DNA of 64,000 nt from JAPLJC01 sp963697965 (GTDB taxonomy: Bacteria > Desulfobacterota > Desulfobaccia > Desulfobaccales > 0-14-0-80-60-11), in the NCBI GenBank assembly GCA_963697965.1, contig OY969108.1, positions 682,001 through 746,000 of the forward strand, given 5' to 3'. Within the stretch, counting starts at the first letter, position 1; each line of letters opens with the position of its first letter. Both the position numbers and the translations under genes were made by a program. The notes beneath the pieces are model-generated. The model was given only the letters and a program-made list of their open reading frames with translations, made no database searches and had not been told where the DNA came from. Positions 1 to 8,346 of this stretch are shown in pieces.

Positions 1-111
1 CACGAAAATGATCCAGGCCAAGATCACCATGCCCAGTATCGCAGACAACGTCGCGAACACACTGACGACGCCATTGGCAAGGCGGCGGCCGGTGGCGGGG
101 CGGGGTTTCAT
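1..111 (-). CDS. pstA: Phosphate ABC transporter permease PstA, N-terminal part
   Basis: Only the first 37 codons are inside the window; the gene continues beyond base 1. The peptide starts MKPRPATGRRLANG and runs into a hydrophobic helix, as in PstA permeases. Its ATG overlaps the TGA of pstC by four bases (ATGA), so the two are translationally coupled. PstA pairs with PstC to form the inner-membrane channel of the high-affinity phosphate transporter. Identity rests mainly on position behind pstS and pstC, because too little protein is visible for a domain call. Confidence 0.75.
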   Translation of the reverse strand, partial: MKPRPATGRRLANGVVSVFATLSAILGMVILAWIIFV

Positions 112-1094
112 AAGCCCACGCTCCAGGCGCGGTACATCCGCTTTAACAGCATCTGGGAGAACATCTGCACCGCGTAGGTGATGATAAACAGGATCAAGCC
201 CAGCTCAATCAGGGAGCTGACATATATGGCCGTCGTGGCCTCGGTGAACTCGTTGGCCAGGGTGGAGGCGATGCTGTTGCCGGCGGCGAACAGCGAGGGC
301 GATATGTGGTGAGAGTTGCCGATCACGAAGGTGACGGCCATGGTCTCCCCCAAGGCCCGCCCTAACCCCAGGAAGACCGCGCCGATGATTCCCACCAGGC
401 CGTAGGGTATGGTCACCTTATAAGTCACTTCCCAGGTGGTGGCGCCCATGCCGTAGGCGGCCTCCTTCACCACGCTGGGCACCAGATTGAAGACATCCCG
501 GGTGATGGCGCAGATAAAGGGCAGGACCATGAAGGCCAGGATGATCCCGGCGGTGAGCATGCCGATGCCCATGGGGGGGCCTTGAAAGAGGGGCAGCCAG
601 CCCAGGGTCTTCCCCAGGACCGGCTGGATATAGGTCGCCATGAAGGGGGCAAAGATAAACATGCCCCACATGCCGTAAATGATGCTGGGAATGGCGGCCA
701 GCAGTTCGATAATGGTGCCCACCACCCGGCTGGCCCGGGGCGGGGCCAGCTCCACCAGAAACAGGGCCAGGGCGATGCTCAGCGGCACGGCAATGACCAT
801 GGCGATGAGGGTGGAGGCCAGGGTGCCGTAAATGCTGCTAACGGCCCCGAATTTTTCGGTAACCGGGTTCCACTGGTTGGAAAACAGGAAGCCGAAACCG
901 AAGCGCTTGAGGGCCGGCCAGGATTGCTGGAGCAGGGCAATGAAGATGCCGCCCATCAGCAACGGGATCAGCAGGGCGCTGGCGACCGCCAGCCGGCGGA
1001 AGATCCGGTCGCCCCTGGCGGAGACTTGCTGCACCGGCTGATCGGTGATAGTTGAGCTATCGGTTGGCATAATGAGATTTGAGGCCGGGGTCAT
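108..1094 (-). CDS. pstC: Phosphate ABC transporter permease PstC
   Basis: A 328-residue inner-membrane permease that forms the phosphate channel with PstA. A short polar N terminus is followed by a first helix (about residues 38-58), a periplasmic stretch with the family-typical NQWNPVTEKFGAVSSIYGTL, and five more helices. The cytoplasmic coupling loop near residues 205-225 (KEAAYGMGATTWEVTYKVTI) contacts the ATPase. A GGAG ribosome site lies five bases before the ATG. It follows pstS by 72 bases and overlaps pstA by four. Length matches the family (about 310-330). The ATPase PstB and PhoU are not in the window and presumably follow pstA. Confidence 0.95.
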   Translation of the reverse strand: MTPASNLIMPTDSSTITDQPVQQVSARGDRIFRRLAVASALLIPLLMGGIFIALLQQSWPALKRFGFGFLFSNQWNPVTEKFGAVSSIYGTLASTLIAMVIAVPLSIALALFLVELAPPRASRVVGTIIELLAAIPSIIYGMWGMFIFAPFMATYIQPVLGKTLGWLPLFQGPPMGIGMLTAGIILAFMVLPFICAITRDVFNLVPSVVKEAAYGMGATTWEVTYKVTIPYGLVGIIGAVFLGLGRALGETMAVTFVIGNSHHISPSLFAAGNSIASTLANEFTEATTAIYVSSLIELGLILFIITYAVQMFSQMLLKRMYRAWSVGL

Positions 1095-1166
1095 CAGGAC
1101 TCCGGCCTCTGCGAGGAGATAATTTAGTTGGCCAGGAAGGTCGCGGCTGCGACCCCACCAAGGCCT

Positions 1167-2216
1167 TTATTTAACCGGCCAAACCGGTTTGCCGTTAGAG
1201 GTGATATCCTTTGCCCAGGAGGCTTCCACCAGGTCCACCACGCTCATAGGCATGGGCACATAGTCGAGCTTTTGGGCCATCTCGCCGCCGTGCCGGTAGC
1301 ACCAATCGAAGTACTTCAGCATGGCCTGGGCCTTGGCGAGGTCGGGCTGATCCTTGTGGACCATGATGAAGGTGGCGCCGGCGATGGGCCAGCTCTGGTC
1401 GCCCGGCTGGTCATCCAGCATCAGGTAAAAGCCATAAGGGGCGCTTTTCCAGTCGGCATTGGCCGCGGCCGCCTGAAAGGCCTCGAGGCTGGGCTTCAAG
1501 AATTTGCCGGCCTTATTCTGCAGCAGCGTATAGGGCATATTATTTTGTTTGACATAGGCATATTCCACGTAGCCTATGGAGCCGGGCACCACTTTCACCT
1601 GGCCGGCCACGCCTTCATTGCCCTTGCCGCCGACGCCCGCCGGCCACTGCACCGAGGTATCGGCGCCGACCTTGTCCTTCCATTCCGGGGAGATCATGGA
1701 TAGGTAAGTGCTAAAGATAAAGGTGGTTCCGGAGCCATCGGAGCGGTGCACCACGGTGATGGCCTGGGAGGGGAGCTTCAGGCCGGGGTTGAGCTTCGCG
1801 ATGGCCGGGTCGTCCCATTTGGTGATTTTGCCGAGATAGATATCAGCCAGCACCGGGCCGTTGAGCTTCATGGCCCCGGGGCCGATGCCCGGGATGTTCA
1901 CCGCCATCACCACTCCGCCCATTACCATGGGCCACTGCACCAGGCCGTTCTCATTCAGCATGTCCGTCTTTTGGGGAGCATCCGAGGCCCCGTAATCCAC
2001 GGTCTTCGCCTTGATCTGGGCTATGCCGCCGCCGGAGCCGATGGATTGGTAATTGATCTTCATACCGGTGATCTGATTATATTTGTAGGCCCATTGAGAA
2101 TAGATGGGGTAGGGGAAAGTAGCCCCGGCCGCACTGAGTGATACGGGCTGGGCCTGAGCCAGACTGGCCAGGAAAAATGTAAGGATTAGGGCTGAGAGAA
2201 ACCACCATTTCCGCAT
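1167..2216 (-). CDS. pstS: Periplasmic phosphate-binding protein PstS
   Basis: Substrate-binding protein of the Pst transporter, 349 residues. The chosen ATG (base 2216) follows GGAG with good spacing and opens a clear signal peptide (MRKWWFLSALILTFFLASLAQA); an upstream in-frame start would add 17 residues before that signal and is unlikely. The mature part begins VSLSAAGATFPYPIYSQW, the hallmark PstS start, and contains IGSGGGIAQIKAKTVDYGASD and HRSDGSGTTFIF, the phosphate-binding loops. It is first of the pst genes after phoR. A Pho-box-like direct repeat lies about 130 bases upstream, so induction by phosphate limitation is likely. Confidence 0.96.
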   Translation of the reverse strand: MRKWWFLSALILTFFLASLAQAQPVSLSAAGATFPYPIYSQWAYKYNQITGMKINYQSIGSGGGIAQIKAKTVDYGASDAPQKTDMLNENGLVQWPMVMGGVVMAVNIPGIGPGAMKLNGPVLADIYLGKITKWDDPAIAKLNPGLKLPSQAITVVHRSDGSGTTFIFSTYLSMISPEWKDKVGADTSVQWPAGVGGKGNEGVAGQVKVVPGSIGYVEYAYVKQNNMPYTLLQNKAGKFLKPSLEAFQAAAANADWKSAPYGFYLMLDDQPGDQSWPIAGATFIMVHKDQPDLAKAQAMLKYFDWCYRHGGEMAQKLDYVPMPMSVVDLVEASWAKDITSNGKPVWPVK

Positions 2217-2346
2217 GTTTATGCTCCTTCGAGTTGAGGGGTTGTTGGCAAACTGTTTTAAAACCAACTAGTTGTCCTGAGGTCAGGAAACCCTTGGGCG
2301 CGCAGCCGGGTTTTGAAACACCTAATTGCCACAGCATAGCGGTTAA

Positions 2347-2364
2347 TTGTTAGGAAAATGTTAG
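2347..2364 (-). promoter_or_regulatory. Pho-box-like direct repeat upstream of pstS
   Basis: On the minus strand the 7-mers CTAACAT and CTAACAA are separated by TTTC, giving an 11-base repeat period. This is the geometry of a Pho box (consensus CTGTCAT-N4-CTGTCAT). It sits in the 195-base gap between phoR and pstS, about 130 bases before the pstS start. The bases differ from the E. coli consensus in the middle of each half, so PhoB binding is an inference from spacing and context. Confidence 0.5.
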
Positions 2365-2411
2365 GAGAGGGTAAATTTTTGATGAATTAGGGGTATAGGA
2401 AAGGTCCGGGA

Positions 2412-4181
2412 TTACTCTGCCGGCAGGTGCAAGGAGAAGAGGCTCCCCGCTCCCGGGGTGCTTGCCACCGTCACGCGGCCGTGGTGCGACTGGGCAATGT
2501 GCTTGACGATGGCCAACCCCAGGCCGGTGCCGCCGATCTTGCGGCTGCGTCCGGCATCCACCCGGTAAAACCGTTCGAAGATGCGGTCTAATTGGCTCTT
2601 CTCGATGCCTACCCCCTGGTCCCGAACCAGGACCACCACCTCGGCGTTGTCCCTTAGAGCCTCCACCTGCACGGCGCTGCCCGCGGGGCTGTATTTGATG
2701 GCGTTGTCAATCAGGTTCACCAGGGCCTGTTCCAGCAGGGGCGCGTTGATCCGGGCTCGCAGCTCCTCCGGGCAATCCAGCCGGACCGTGATCTCCTTGG
2801 CGGCGGCCTTGGCTTCACAAATCTGGATGGCGGAATCCAAGACGCCCTTGAGCCTGCCGGTGGTGAGGAAGACCCTTCCCTGTTCCGCATCTTGTTCGAT
2901 CCTGGAGAGGCTCAGCAGATCGTCGATAATCTCATTGAGCCGATCAGTCTGCCGGGAGACGATGCCCAGGAAGTTCCGGGCATTCTCCGGCTCCTGCAAG
3001 GCGCCGGCCAGTAAAGTTTCCACAAATCCCTTGATGGAGGTGATGGGGGTTTTCAATTCATGGGAGACATTGGCCACGAAGTCGCGGCGGCTCATCTCCA
3101 GCCGCCGCAGATGGGTGACGTCGTGCAGCACGATGAGAAAGCCGATATCGGCTCCCTGGGCATCCTTCAGGAAGGAGCCATGGGCCTGAATGATCTGTTG
3201 GCCGTGGCTCATCGTTACCTCGGCATCGATGGGTCCCCTGGCAAAGATGGTGCGGGTGATGAAGCTCTGTAATTGATGGTCGCGCACCACTTCCTGGATG
3301 GTGAGATCTTGAGAGGCCAGGTAGTCCACCCCCAGCAATTGCGCCGCCGCCCGGTTCAGGGTGATGAGGCGCTGCTGGGAGTCCACCGCCAGGACGCCTT
3401 CCACCATGCTGGAGAGCACCGCCTCCTGCAGCTGCCCCTGGCGGATAAGGACGCCGATGCGGTCCTGCAGTTGCTCCGCCATGTGGTTAAAGGCCTCGGC
3501 CAGACTCCCCAACTCATCGGAGCCGGGCACCGGCAGCAGCCGGCTCAAGTCTCCCCCGGCGAAGCGCAGGGCGCCCCGCTTCAGGTCTTGCAGGGAGCGG
3601 CTGAGGCGCTGGGAGATGAAGAGGCTCATGGCCGCCAGTAAAAGGACGATGACCAGGCCGCCCAGCGCCGTCCTGAAATACATGGCTCTGAGCGCCTGGG
3701 TGATGGAGGTCATGGGCAGGGAAGCGCACACTAGCGCAACTATCCGGCCCTGCTCCTGCATGGGCACGGCCACATACAGGCGATCGTGCCCCGAGGTGAA
3801 ACTGTATCTTTCGGAGATGCCCACCCGCCCCTGGAGAGCCTCCTGAATCTCAGGGCGATCGCCGTAATTTTCCATGCGGGCCGGCTCCTCCTCCGAATCT
3901 CCCAGGACCTGGCCGGAGGGCAGGAGAACCGTCAGATGGGTACCGGTGAGCCGGCCCAGATCCTTGCAAATCCGGTCGACCTCGGCGCCCCTCCCGGCCG
4001 CCAATAGTTCCGGCAATCGCGTTTCCACCAGGAGGGCACGGGTCTTCAGGTCCGTGGCCATCTGTTCCAGGTAAAAACTGCGCCAGGAGCTGGTGACATA
4101 CCAGGAGAGGGCCAGCAGGGACAGGAGGGTGACCAGGAGATAGGCAGGAAAGAGTTGCCAAACCAGGCGCTGGCGGCGCAT
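2412..4181 (-). CDS. phoR: PhoR-like sensor histidine kinase
   Basis: A 589-residue membrane sensor kinase. Helix 1 (about residues 8-30), an extracytoplasmic sensing region (about 31-165), helix 2 (about 168-190), a HAMP linker (about 190-240), a PAS domain (about 250-350), a HisKA domain with the phosphorylated His in NVSHELKTPITSIKGF (about 370-385), and a HATPase domain with NLIDNAIKYSP, DQGVGI and GGTGLGLAIVKHIAQ. This is the PhoR architecture of delta-proteobacteria and Firmicutes. It lies directly upstream of pstS on the same strand, supporting a role in phosphate sensing. No phoB response regulator is visible; it may lie outside the window. Confidence 0.82.
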   Translation of the reverse strand: MRRQRLVWQLFPAYLLVTLLSLLALSWYVTSSWRSFYLEQMATDLKTRALLVETRLPELLAAGRGAEVDRICKDLGRLTGTHLTVLLPSGQVLGDSEEEPARMENYGDRPEIQEALQGRVGISERYSFTSGHDRLYVAVPMQEQGRIVALVCASLPMTSITQALRAMYFRTALGGLVIVLLLAAMSLFISQRLSRSLQDLKRGALRFAGGDLSRLLPVPGSDELGSLAEAFNHMAEQLQDRIGVLIRQGQLQEAVLSSMVEGVLAVDSQQRLITLNRAAAQLLGVDYLASQDLTIQEVVRDHQLQSFITRTIFARGPIDAEVTMSHGQQIIQAHGSFLKDAQGADIGFLIVLHDVTHLRRLEMSRRDFVANVSHELKTPITSIKGFVETLLAGALQEPENARNFLGIVSRQTDRLNEIIDDLLSLSRIEQDAEQGRVFLTTGRLKGVLDSAIQICEAKAAAKEITVRLDCPEELRARINAPLLEQALVNLIDNAIKYSPAGSAVQVEALRDNAEVVVLVRDQGVGIEKSQLDRIFERFYRVDAGRSRKIGGTGLGLAIVKHIAQSHHGRVTVASTPGAGSLFSLHLPAE

Positions 4182-4541
4182 GAGGCCATCCTCTGATTCA
4201 GACGTTGGGCAAGCCCACCACCAGGAGGCTTGCGTGGGGCGCCATGATCTCCCTTACCAAGAGATCTTGAGCATTAATATACCAAAACCTTTGCCGTTTG
4301 CAGAAATTCCTGCCACCTTAGTCCGTTGGGCCCATTTTACACCTTGTAAAAATTTCTGACAGACCCCCTGCCACCACCAGAACCGGCCTGATGGCACCCG
4401 GCAAGGTTTTCTTCTATTTTCAGGTAGATAGACGGCCGGCGGCCCGGGCATAATCGTTGCATTTTTAACGGCAGGGCCCCCGGCCTGGCCAAGGTCTATT
4501 CTCTAAAAGTCCTCCGGTTACCCCGGAGACGGATTGCTCTG
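4182..4541. other. Divergent intergenic region, no gene seen
   Basis: 360 bases between phoR (leftward) and the hybrid kinase (rightward). It must hold both promoters, but no convincing -35/-10 pair was found. A TGGCAC at about 4390 is not followed by TTGC at the sigma54 distance. Short open frames here have no recognisable product. Confidence 0.4.
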
Positions 4542-6482
4542 ATGCCGGCGTACTTTTTGCTCCTGATCGCCATCTTTATCCAGCTTATTGCCGCATTCCT
4601 GGCTTTCCGGCTGGTGCGGATTACCAGGAGCACCGCCGCCTGGCTGTTTATTTCCATAGGCTTCCTGCTGATGGCCGTCCGGCGTTGCTTCACGGTAGTC
4701 GAGTGGTTCGCCCGGGGAATGTCCCTCATGCCGGTGGACATCGGTTCGGAATTGGTGGGGCTGGCCACCGTCATCCTGATGCTGCTGGGGGTGGCCTTCA
4801 TTGCGCCGCTATTCCGGGACATGATGCGCACCCAGGATGGGCTCCGGGAAGAGGTCGGGCATAGGACCGAAGCCTTAACCCATTCCAACCAGGCATTACA
4901 ACTGGAGTTGCAGGAACGGGAGAAGGTGGAAGAATCCTTGCGCCTTTCGGAGGAAAAGTTCCGCACCATTGCGGACTTTACTTACGATTGGGAGAGCTGG
5001 CTGGCCCCCGACGGCGCCTATAACTATATTTCGCCCTCTTGTGAACGGATTAGCGGGTACACCGCCCGGGAATTTCTGCAAGATCCGGGACTCATAGAAA
5101 AGATCGCCCATCCCGAGGACCGGGGCAAGGTAGTCAAGCATTTACACGATGATCTCAGCAACCCCAACCCTCATTTCCTGATTTTCCGCATCCTTACCCG
5201 TAGCGGCGACGAGCGTTGGATCGCCCACGTGTGCCAGCCGGTTTCCACTCCCGAGGGGCAAATTCTCGGCCGCCGCTCCAGCAATCGCGACATTACCAGA
5301 TACCAAAGGGCCCGGGCCGAGAAGGTGGAGCTGGAGGCCCAACTTCGCCAGGCGCAAAAGATGGAAGCCATCGGCACCCTGGCCGGGGGCATTGCCCATG
5401 ATTTTAACAACATCCTGTCACCCATCATCATGTACACCGAGATCGCCTTGCGGGAGACGGGGCAGGACCAGGAACTGCGCCCTTATCTGGAACAGGTGCT
5501 CAAGTCCGGCAAACGGGCTGCGGCTCTGGTGAAACAGATTCTCACCATCAGCCGCCGCAGCGACCAGCAACGGATAAGGCTACGCCTGAGCCCCCTGGTC
5601 AAAGAATCCCTGAAATTGCTGCGGGCCTCCTTGCCGGCGACCATTGACATTCAAACGCAGATCGCCGCCGAGTGGGATTGGGTGCTGGCGGACCCCAGTG
5701 AAATCTACCAGGTGGTCATGAATCTTTGCACCAACGCCGCCCAGGCCCTGGAAGAAAAAGGGGGCTGCCTGAGCGTGGGCGTGGATCAAGTGGAATTGGC
5801 CCGGGAGCAGACGTCCTGCGGCATCAGCGTCCCACCGGGAAATTATCTGAGGTTGAGCGTCGTGGATACCGGTCAGGGCATGACCCCGGGGGTGCTGGAA
5901 CGGATTTTTGAGCCCTATTACACCACCAAAGAGCTGGGGAAGGGGACCGGCCTGGGTTTGTCGATGGTCCATGGAATTGTCAAAAATTATGGCGGGGGCA
6001 TCCAGGTCGTAAGCGATCCTGGGAAGGGAAGCACCTTTGAGATCCTTTTCCCCCTGATGGCCCCTGATGAAGCGCTGGAACCAGAGCCGGTAGCTGCTAT
6101 GCCGGAAGGGAAAGAGCGAATCCTGCTGGTGGACGATGAGCCGGATATTGTGGCTGCCGCCCAAATTATCCTAAGGCAGTTGGGATATCAGGTGACGGCC
6201 TGGACTGATCCCAATGAGGCCCTGGCCGCCTTCCGGGCCGGACCGGAGAAATTCGATCTGATCCTGACCAACCTGACCATGCCCCGGTTGACCGGGTTTG
6301 ACCTGGCCCGGGAAGCCCTGGCCCTACGTAAGGAGATCCCCATCCTGGGCTGTACCGGCCACACCGAACCGAGCAGCTTGGACAAGAACAAGGGCCTGGG
6401 GATCAGGGAAATTATCATGAAACCCCTCATGCCGGCAGAGTTGGCCGGGGCTCTGCGCCGGCTGCTCGATTCTCCCAAATAA
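4542..6482 (+). CDS. Hybrid sensor kinase with a receiver lacking the phospho-acceptor Asp
   Basis: 646 residues. Three N-terminal helices (within residues 3-95) with little periplasmic sequence, then a short coiled coil, a PAS domain (about 135-245), a HisKA domain with His286 in GGIAHDFNNILSP (NtrB/hybrid subclass), a HATPase domain (about 390-500; NLCTNAAQAL, DTGQGM, GKGTGLGLSMVHGIVKNYGG) and a C-terminal receiver (about 525-645). The receiver keeps its acidic pocket (LLVDDEPDI), the Thr (CTGHT) and Lys (MKP), but the acceptor position reads LTNLTMP: Asn577 replaces the Asp usual in LTDLTMP, with codon AAC. The domain therefore probably cannot accept phosphate in the normal way. The ATG has only a weak upstream ribosome site. 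The signal is unknown. Confidence 0.88.
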   Translation: MPAYFLLLIAIFIQLIAAFLAFRLVRITRSTAAWLFISIGFLLMAVRRCFTVVEWFARGMSLMPVDIGSELVGLATVILMLLGVAFIAPLFRDMMRTQDGLREEVGHRTEALTHSNQALQLELQEREKVEESLRLSEEKFRTIADFTYDWESWLAPDGAYNYISPSCERISGYTAREFLQDPGLIEKIAHPEDRGKVVKHLHDDLSNPNPHFLIFRILTRSGDERWIAHVCQPVSTPEGQILGRRSSNRDITRYQRARAEKVELEAQLRQAQKMEAIGTLAGGIAHDFNNILSPIIMYTEIALRETGQDQELRPYLEQVLKSGKRAAALVKQILTISRRSDQQRIRLRLSPLVKESLKLLRASLPATIDIQTQIAAEWDWVLADPSEIYQVVMNLCTNAAQALEEKGGCLSVGVDQVELAREQTSCGISVPPGNYLRLSVVDTGQGMTPGVLERIFEPYYTTKELGKGTGLGLSMVHGIVKNYGGGIQVVSDPGKGSTFEILFPLMAPDEALEPEPVAAMPEGKERILLVDDEPDIVAAAQIILRQLGYQVTAWTDPNEALAAFRAGPEKFDLILTNLTMPRLTGFDLAREALALRKEIPILGCTGHTEPSSLDKNKGLGIREIIMKPLMPAELAGALRRLLDSPK

Positions 6483-6822
6483 GCCGGGCCGGCTAAACCC
6501 GCAGGCATAAGGACTTCGCCCATGGGGAATACCGCCGATCCCTTCTTCTATGATGTCATCAGCAGGTGGCGGCTCTGCCGCTTCTGTCTGCACCTGCATA
6601 ACCTGGTGGGCAGACTAACCTGCAACGCCTTCCCGGAAGGAATCCACCCGGAGATCGTCTCGGGAAGGTTTATCCATAATAGGCCCTTCCCCGGACAAGA
6701 GAACGACCTGACCTTCCACCCCTGTGGAGCCGGGCCGAAGGAAAGCGAAGGTCAAGCGGGGAGGCGGCGTCGAGCGGTCTTGGATACCTGGGAAGTGACA
6801 GCAAGCCTTCCCAAAAAGCTAA
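6483..6822. other. 340-base gap, nothing recognised
   Basis: Lies between the convergent ends of the hybrid kinase and the DUF4412 gene. A plus-strand open frame from 6522 would encode 115 Arg/Pro-rich residues overlapping the end of the DUF4412 gene; it has no ribosome site or family resemblance and is not called. An imperfect hairpin (GGGAAG/CTTCCC, about 6790-6812) is the only structure seen. Confidence 0.4.
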
Positions 6823-7407
6823 TTAGCCGGCGGGGGCGCTCAATTTCTTATAGCCCGGAGGCAGGTTGAAGAGGCGCTCGGGCTGGGGCCCTTCTATGAT
6901 GTAGCGGTATTCCACGGAAAAGTTTTTGTCGCTGGAGACCAGTTTTATGGGGACCCCCAATTTGATGGCCATCCAGATGGTCTGCCTCTCCGGGCCGAGG
7001 CTCCCCGGCACCGTGACCTCATATTTTTCGGCTTCGTAGCCGTTCACCGTCTCTTTGCCCACCAGGCGTTTTGCCAAGGCATCCGGGGGAATCTGGATGA
7101 ATTGCCCGGGGAGTTTGGTCTTCAGGGGCAGCTCCAAGAAGCCGTGCTCTCGGGACAGGATGACCCAGACCTTTTTCAGGTCCGGCCGCACGATGGTGAT
7201 GGTCTGGCCTTCTTCGTCATCGAACTCCTGGCGTATCTTGCCGTCCTGCATGAAGATCTTCCCGAGCGCCAGCTTTTCGCCGTCCCGGACCACCATCTGG
7301 GCGGAGAACTGCGCGGCCGCAGCACTGCAAGCAAGGAGCAAGACCAATGGCAGCACCAACAACCAGCCTGGTCTCCCTAAAGCCTTGCCGGTCAGCTTTT
7401 GCATCAT
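6823..7407 (-). CDS. Secreted DUF4412-like protein
   Basis: A 194-residue exported protein of unknown function. The N terminus carries a signal sequence with a lipobox-like end (LVLPLVLLLACSAAAAQ), so it may be a lipoprotein or a cleaved periplasmic protein. The mature part has the beta-rich pattern FSAQMVVRDGEKLALGKIFMQDGKIRQEF followed by VRPDLKKVWVI, as in DUF4412 proteins, which resemble LolA/LolB-like folds. Its ATG overlaps the stop of the preceding dehydrogenase gene by four bases, so it is probably co-translated with it. No catalytic residues are apparent. Confidence 0.75.
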   Translation of the reverse strand: MMQKLTGKALGRPGWLLVLPLVLLLACSAAAAQFSAQMVVRDGEKLALGKIFMQDGKIRQEFDDEEGQTITIVRPDLKKVWVILSREHGFLELPLKTKLPGQFIQIPPDALAKRLVGKETVNGYEAEKYEVTVPGSLGPERQTIWMAIKLGVPIKLVSSDKNFSVEYRYIIEGPQPERLFNLPPGYKKLSAPAG

Positions 7408-8282
7408 TTCCCGCTGAGAAGCTCCATCACCTTGATGATGGCGGAGATGTCCTCGTCGCCCCAGCCCTGGGCCACCCCTGCCCGGTAGAGGTGCAGCAGC
7501 ATCTGCCCCCCCGGGACTGGCGCCCCCAACTCGTAAGCCGTATCCAGGACGAATTTGGCGTCCTTGGTCAAATGCTTCAAGGGGAAGGCCGGCGGATGGT
7601 TCCGGTCTCTGAAGTTGGCGGCCTTTACCTGGAACATGGGGGCGTTCATGGCTCCGGAGAAAACCGTTTCCAGCATGGCCTCCAGTTCCAGGCCCCCCAG
7701 CCGCCCGAAGTTGAGGGCCTCGGCGAAGCCCTCCATTGCCAAGCCCAGGAGCAGGTTGATGAACATCTTCATCATGGAGCCCTGGCCGGTCCGGCCGCAG
7801 AAAATGACTTTCTTCCCCATGGTCAGAAACAGGGGTTCCAGTTCTTCGACCTTTTCCTTTTTGCCCGACGCCAGGATCACCAGGGTACCCTCTTCCGCGG
7901 GTTTCTTGGTGCCCGAAACCGGGGCGTCGATGAAGGTGATACCGGTGGGGGCCAGATGTTTGCCCAGTTCCCGGGTAAAGCTGGGGGACACCGAACTCAT
8001 ATTAATGAAGACCTGGCCGGGACTGAAGGCGGCGGCGGCGCCCTCCTCTCCCCAAAGCAGCTCATAAAGGGCCTCGGGGCCGGTGACCATGGCGATGATG
8101 ATCTCCGCCGTTTTGGCCAGGGCCCTGGGGCTGGAGGCAATCCCGGCCCCCAGTTGCGCCAAAGGTTCGGCCTTGGCGGCAGTGCGGTTATAAACCATCA
8201 GGGGATAGTCGGCCTTGAGAATGCGGGCGGCCATGGCGGCGCCCATGATGCCCAACCCCATAAACCCAATCTTGGTATCCAT
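7404..8282 (-). CDS. NAD(P)-dependent beta-hydroxyacid dehydrogenase
   Basis: A 292-residue member of the 3-hydroxyisobutyrate/6-phosphogluconate dehydrogenase-like family, which oxidises short beta-hydroxyacids or reduces semialdehydes and glyoxylate. The Rossmann motif is at the start (KIGFMGLGIMGAAMA), followed by VYNRT, the substrate-binding FIDAPVSGTKKPAEEGTL, and the catalytic Lys in GSMMKMFINLLL. The ATG at 8282 has a strong GGAGGAG site; a longer frame upstream has none. It precedes the DUF4412 gene with a four-base overlap. Sequence alone cannot decide between glyoxylate/succinic semialdehyde reductase and hydroxyisobutyrate dehydrogenase; the GLGIMG and VYNRT forms favour the former. 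Confidence 0.9.
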   Translation of the reverse strand: MDTKIGFMGLGIMGAAMAARILKADYPLMVYNRTAAKAEPLAQLGAGIASSPRALAKTAEIIIAMVTGPEALYELLWGEEGAAAAFSPGQVFINMSSVSPSFTRELGKHLAPTGITFIDAPVSGTKKPAEEGTLVILASGKKEKVEELEPLFLTMGKKVIFCGRTGQGSMMKMFINLLLGLAMEGFAEALNFGRLGGLELEAMLETVFSGAMNAPMFQVKAANFRDRNHPPAFPLKHLTKDAKFVLDTAYELGAPVPGGQMLLHLYRAGVAQGWGDEDISAIIKVMELLSGK

Positions 8283-8346
8283 CTTCAAGTCTCCTCCCTC
8301 GTGAAGGCAGGTCGGACAACCGGGTCCGCCGCTAACATAAAGGTTA

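Noticed and set aside
6522..6869. Plus-strand 115-residue open frame after the hybrid kinase
   Set aside because: Arg/Pro-rich, no ribosome site, overlaps the end of the well-supported DUF4412 gene on the other strand.
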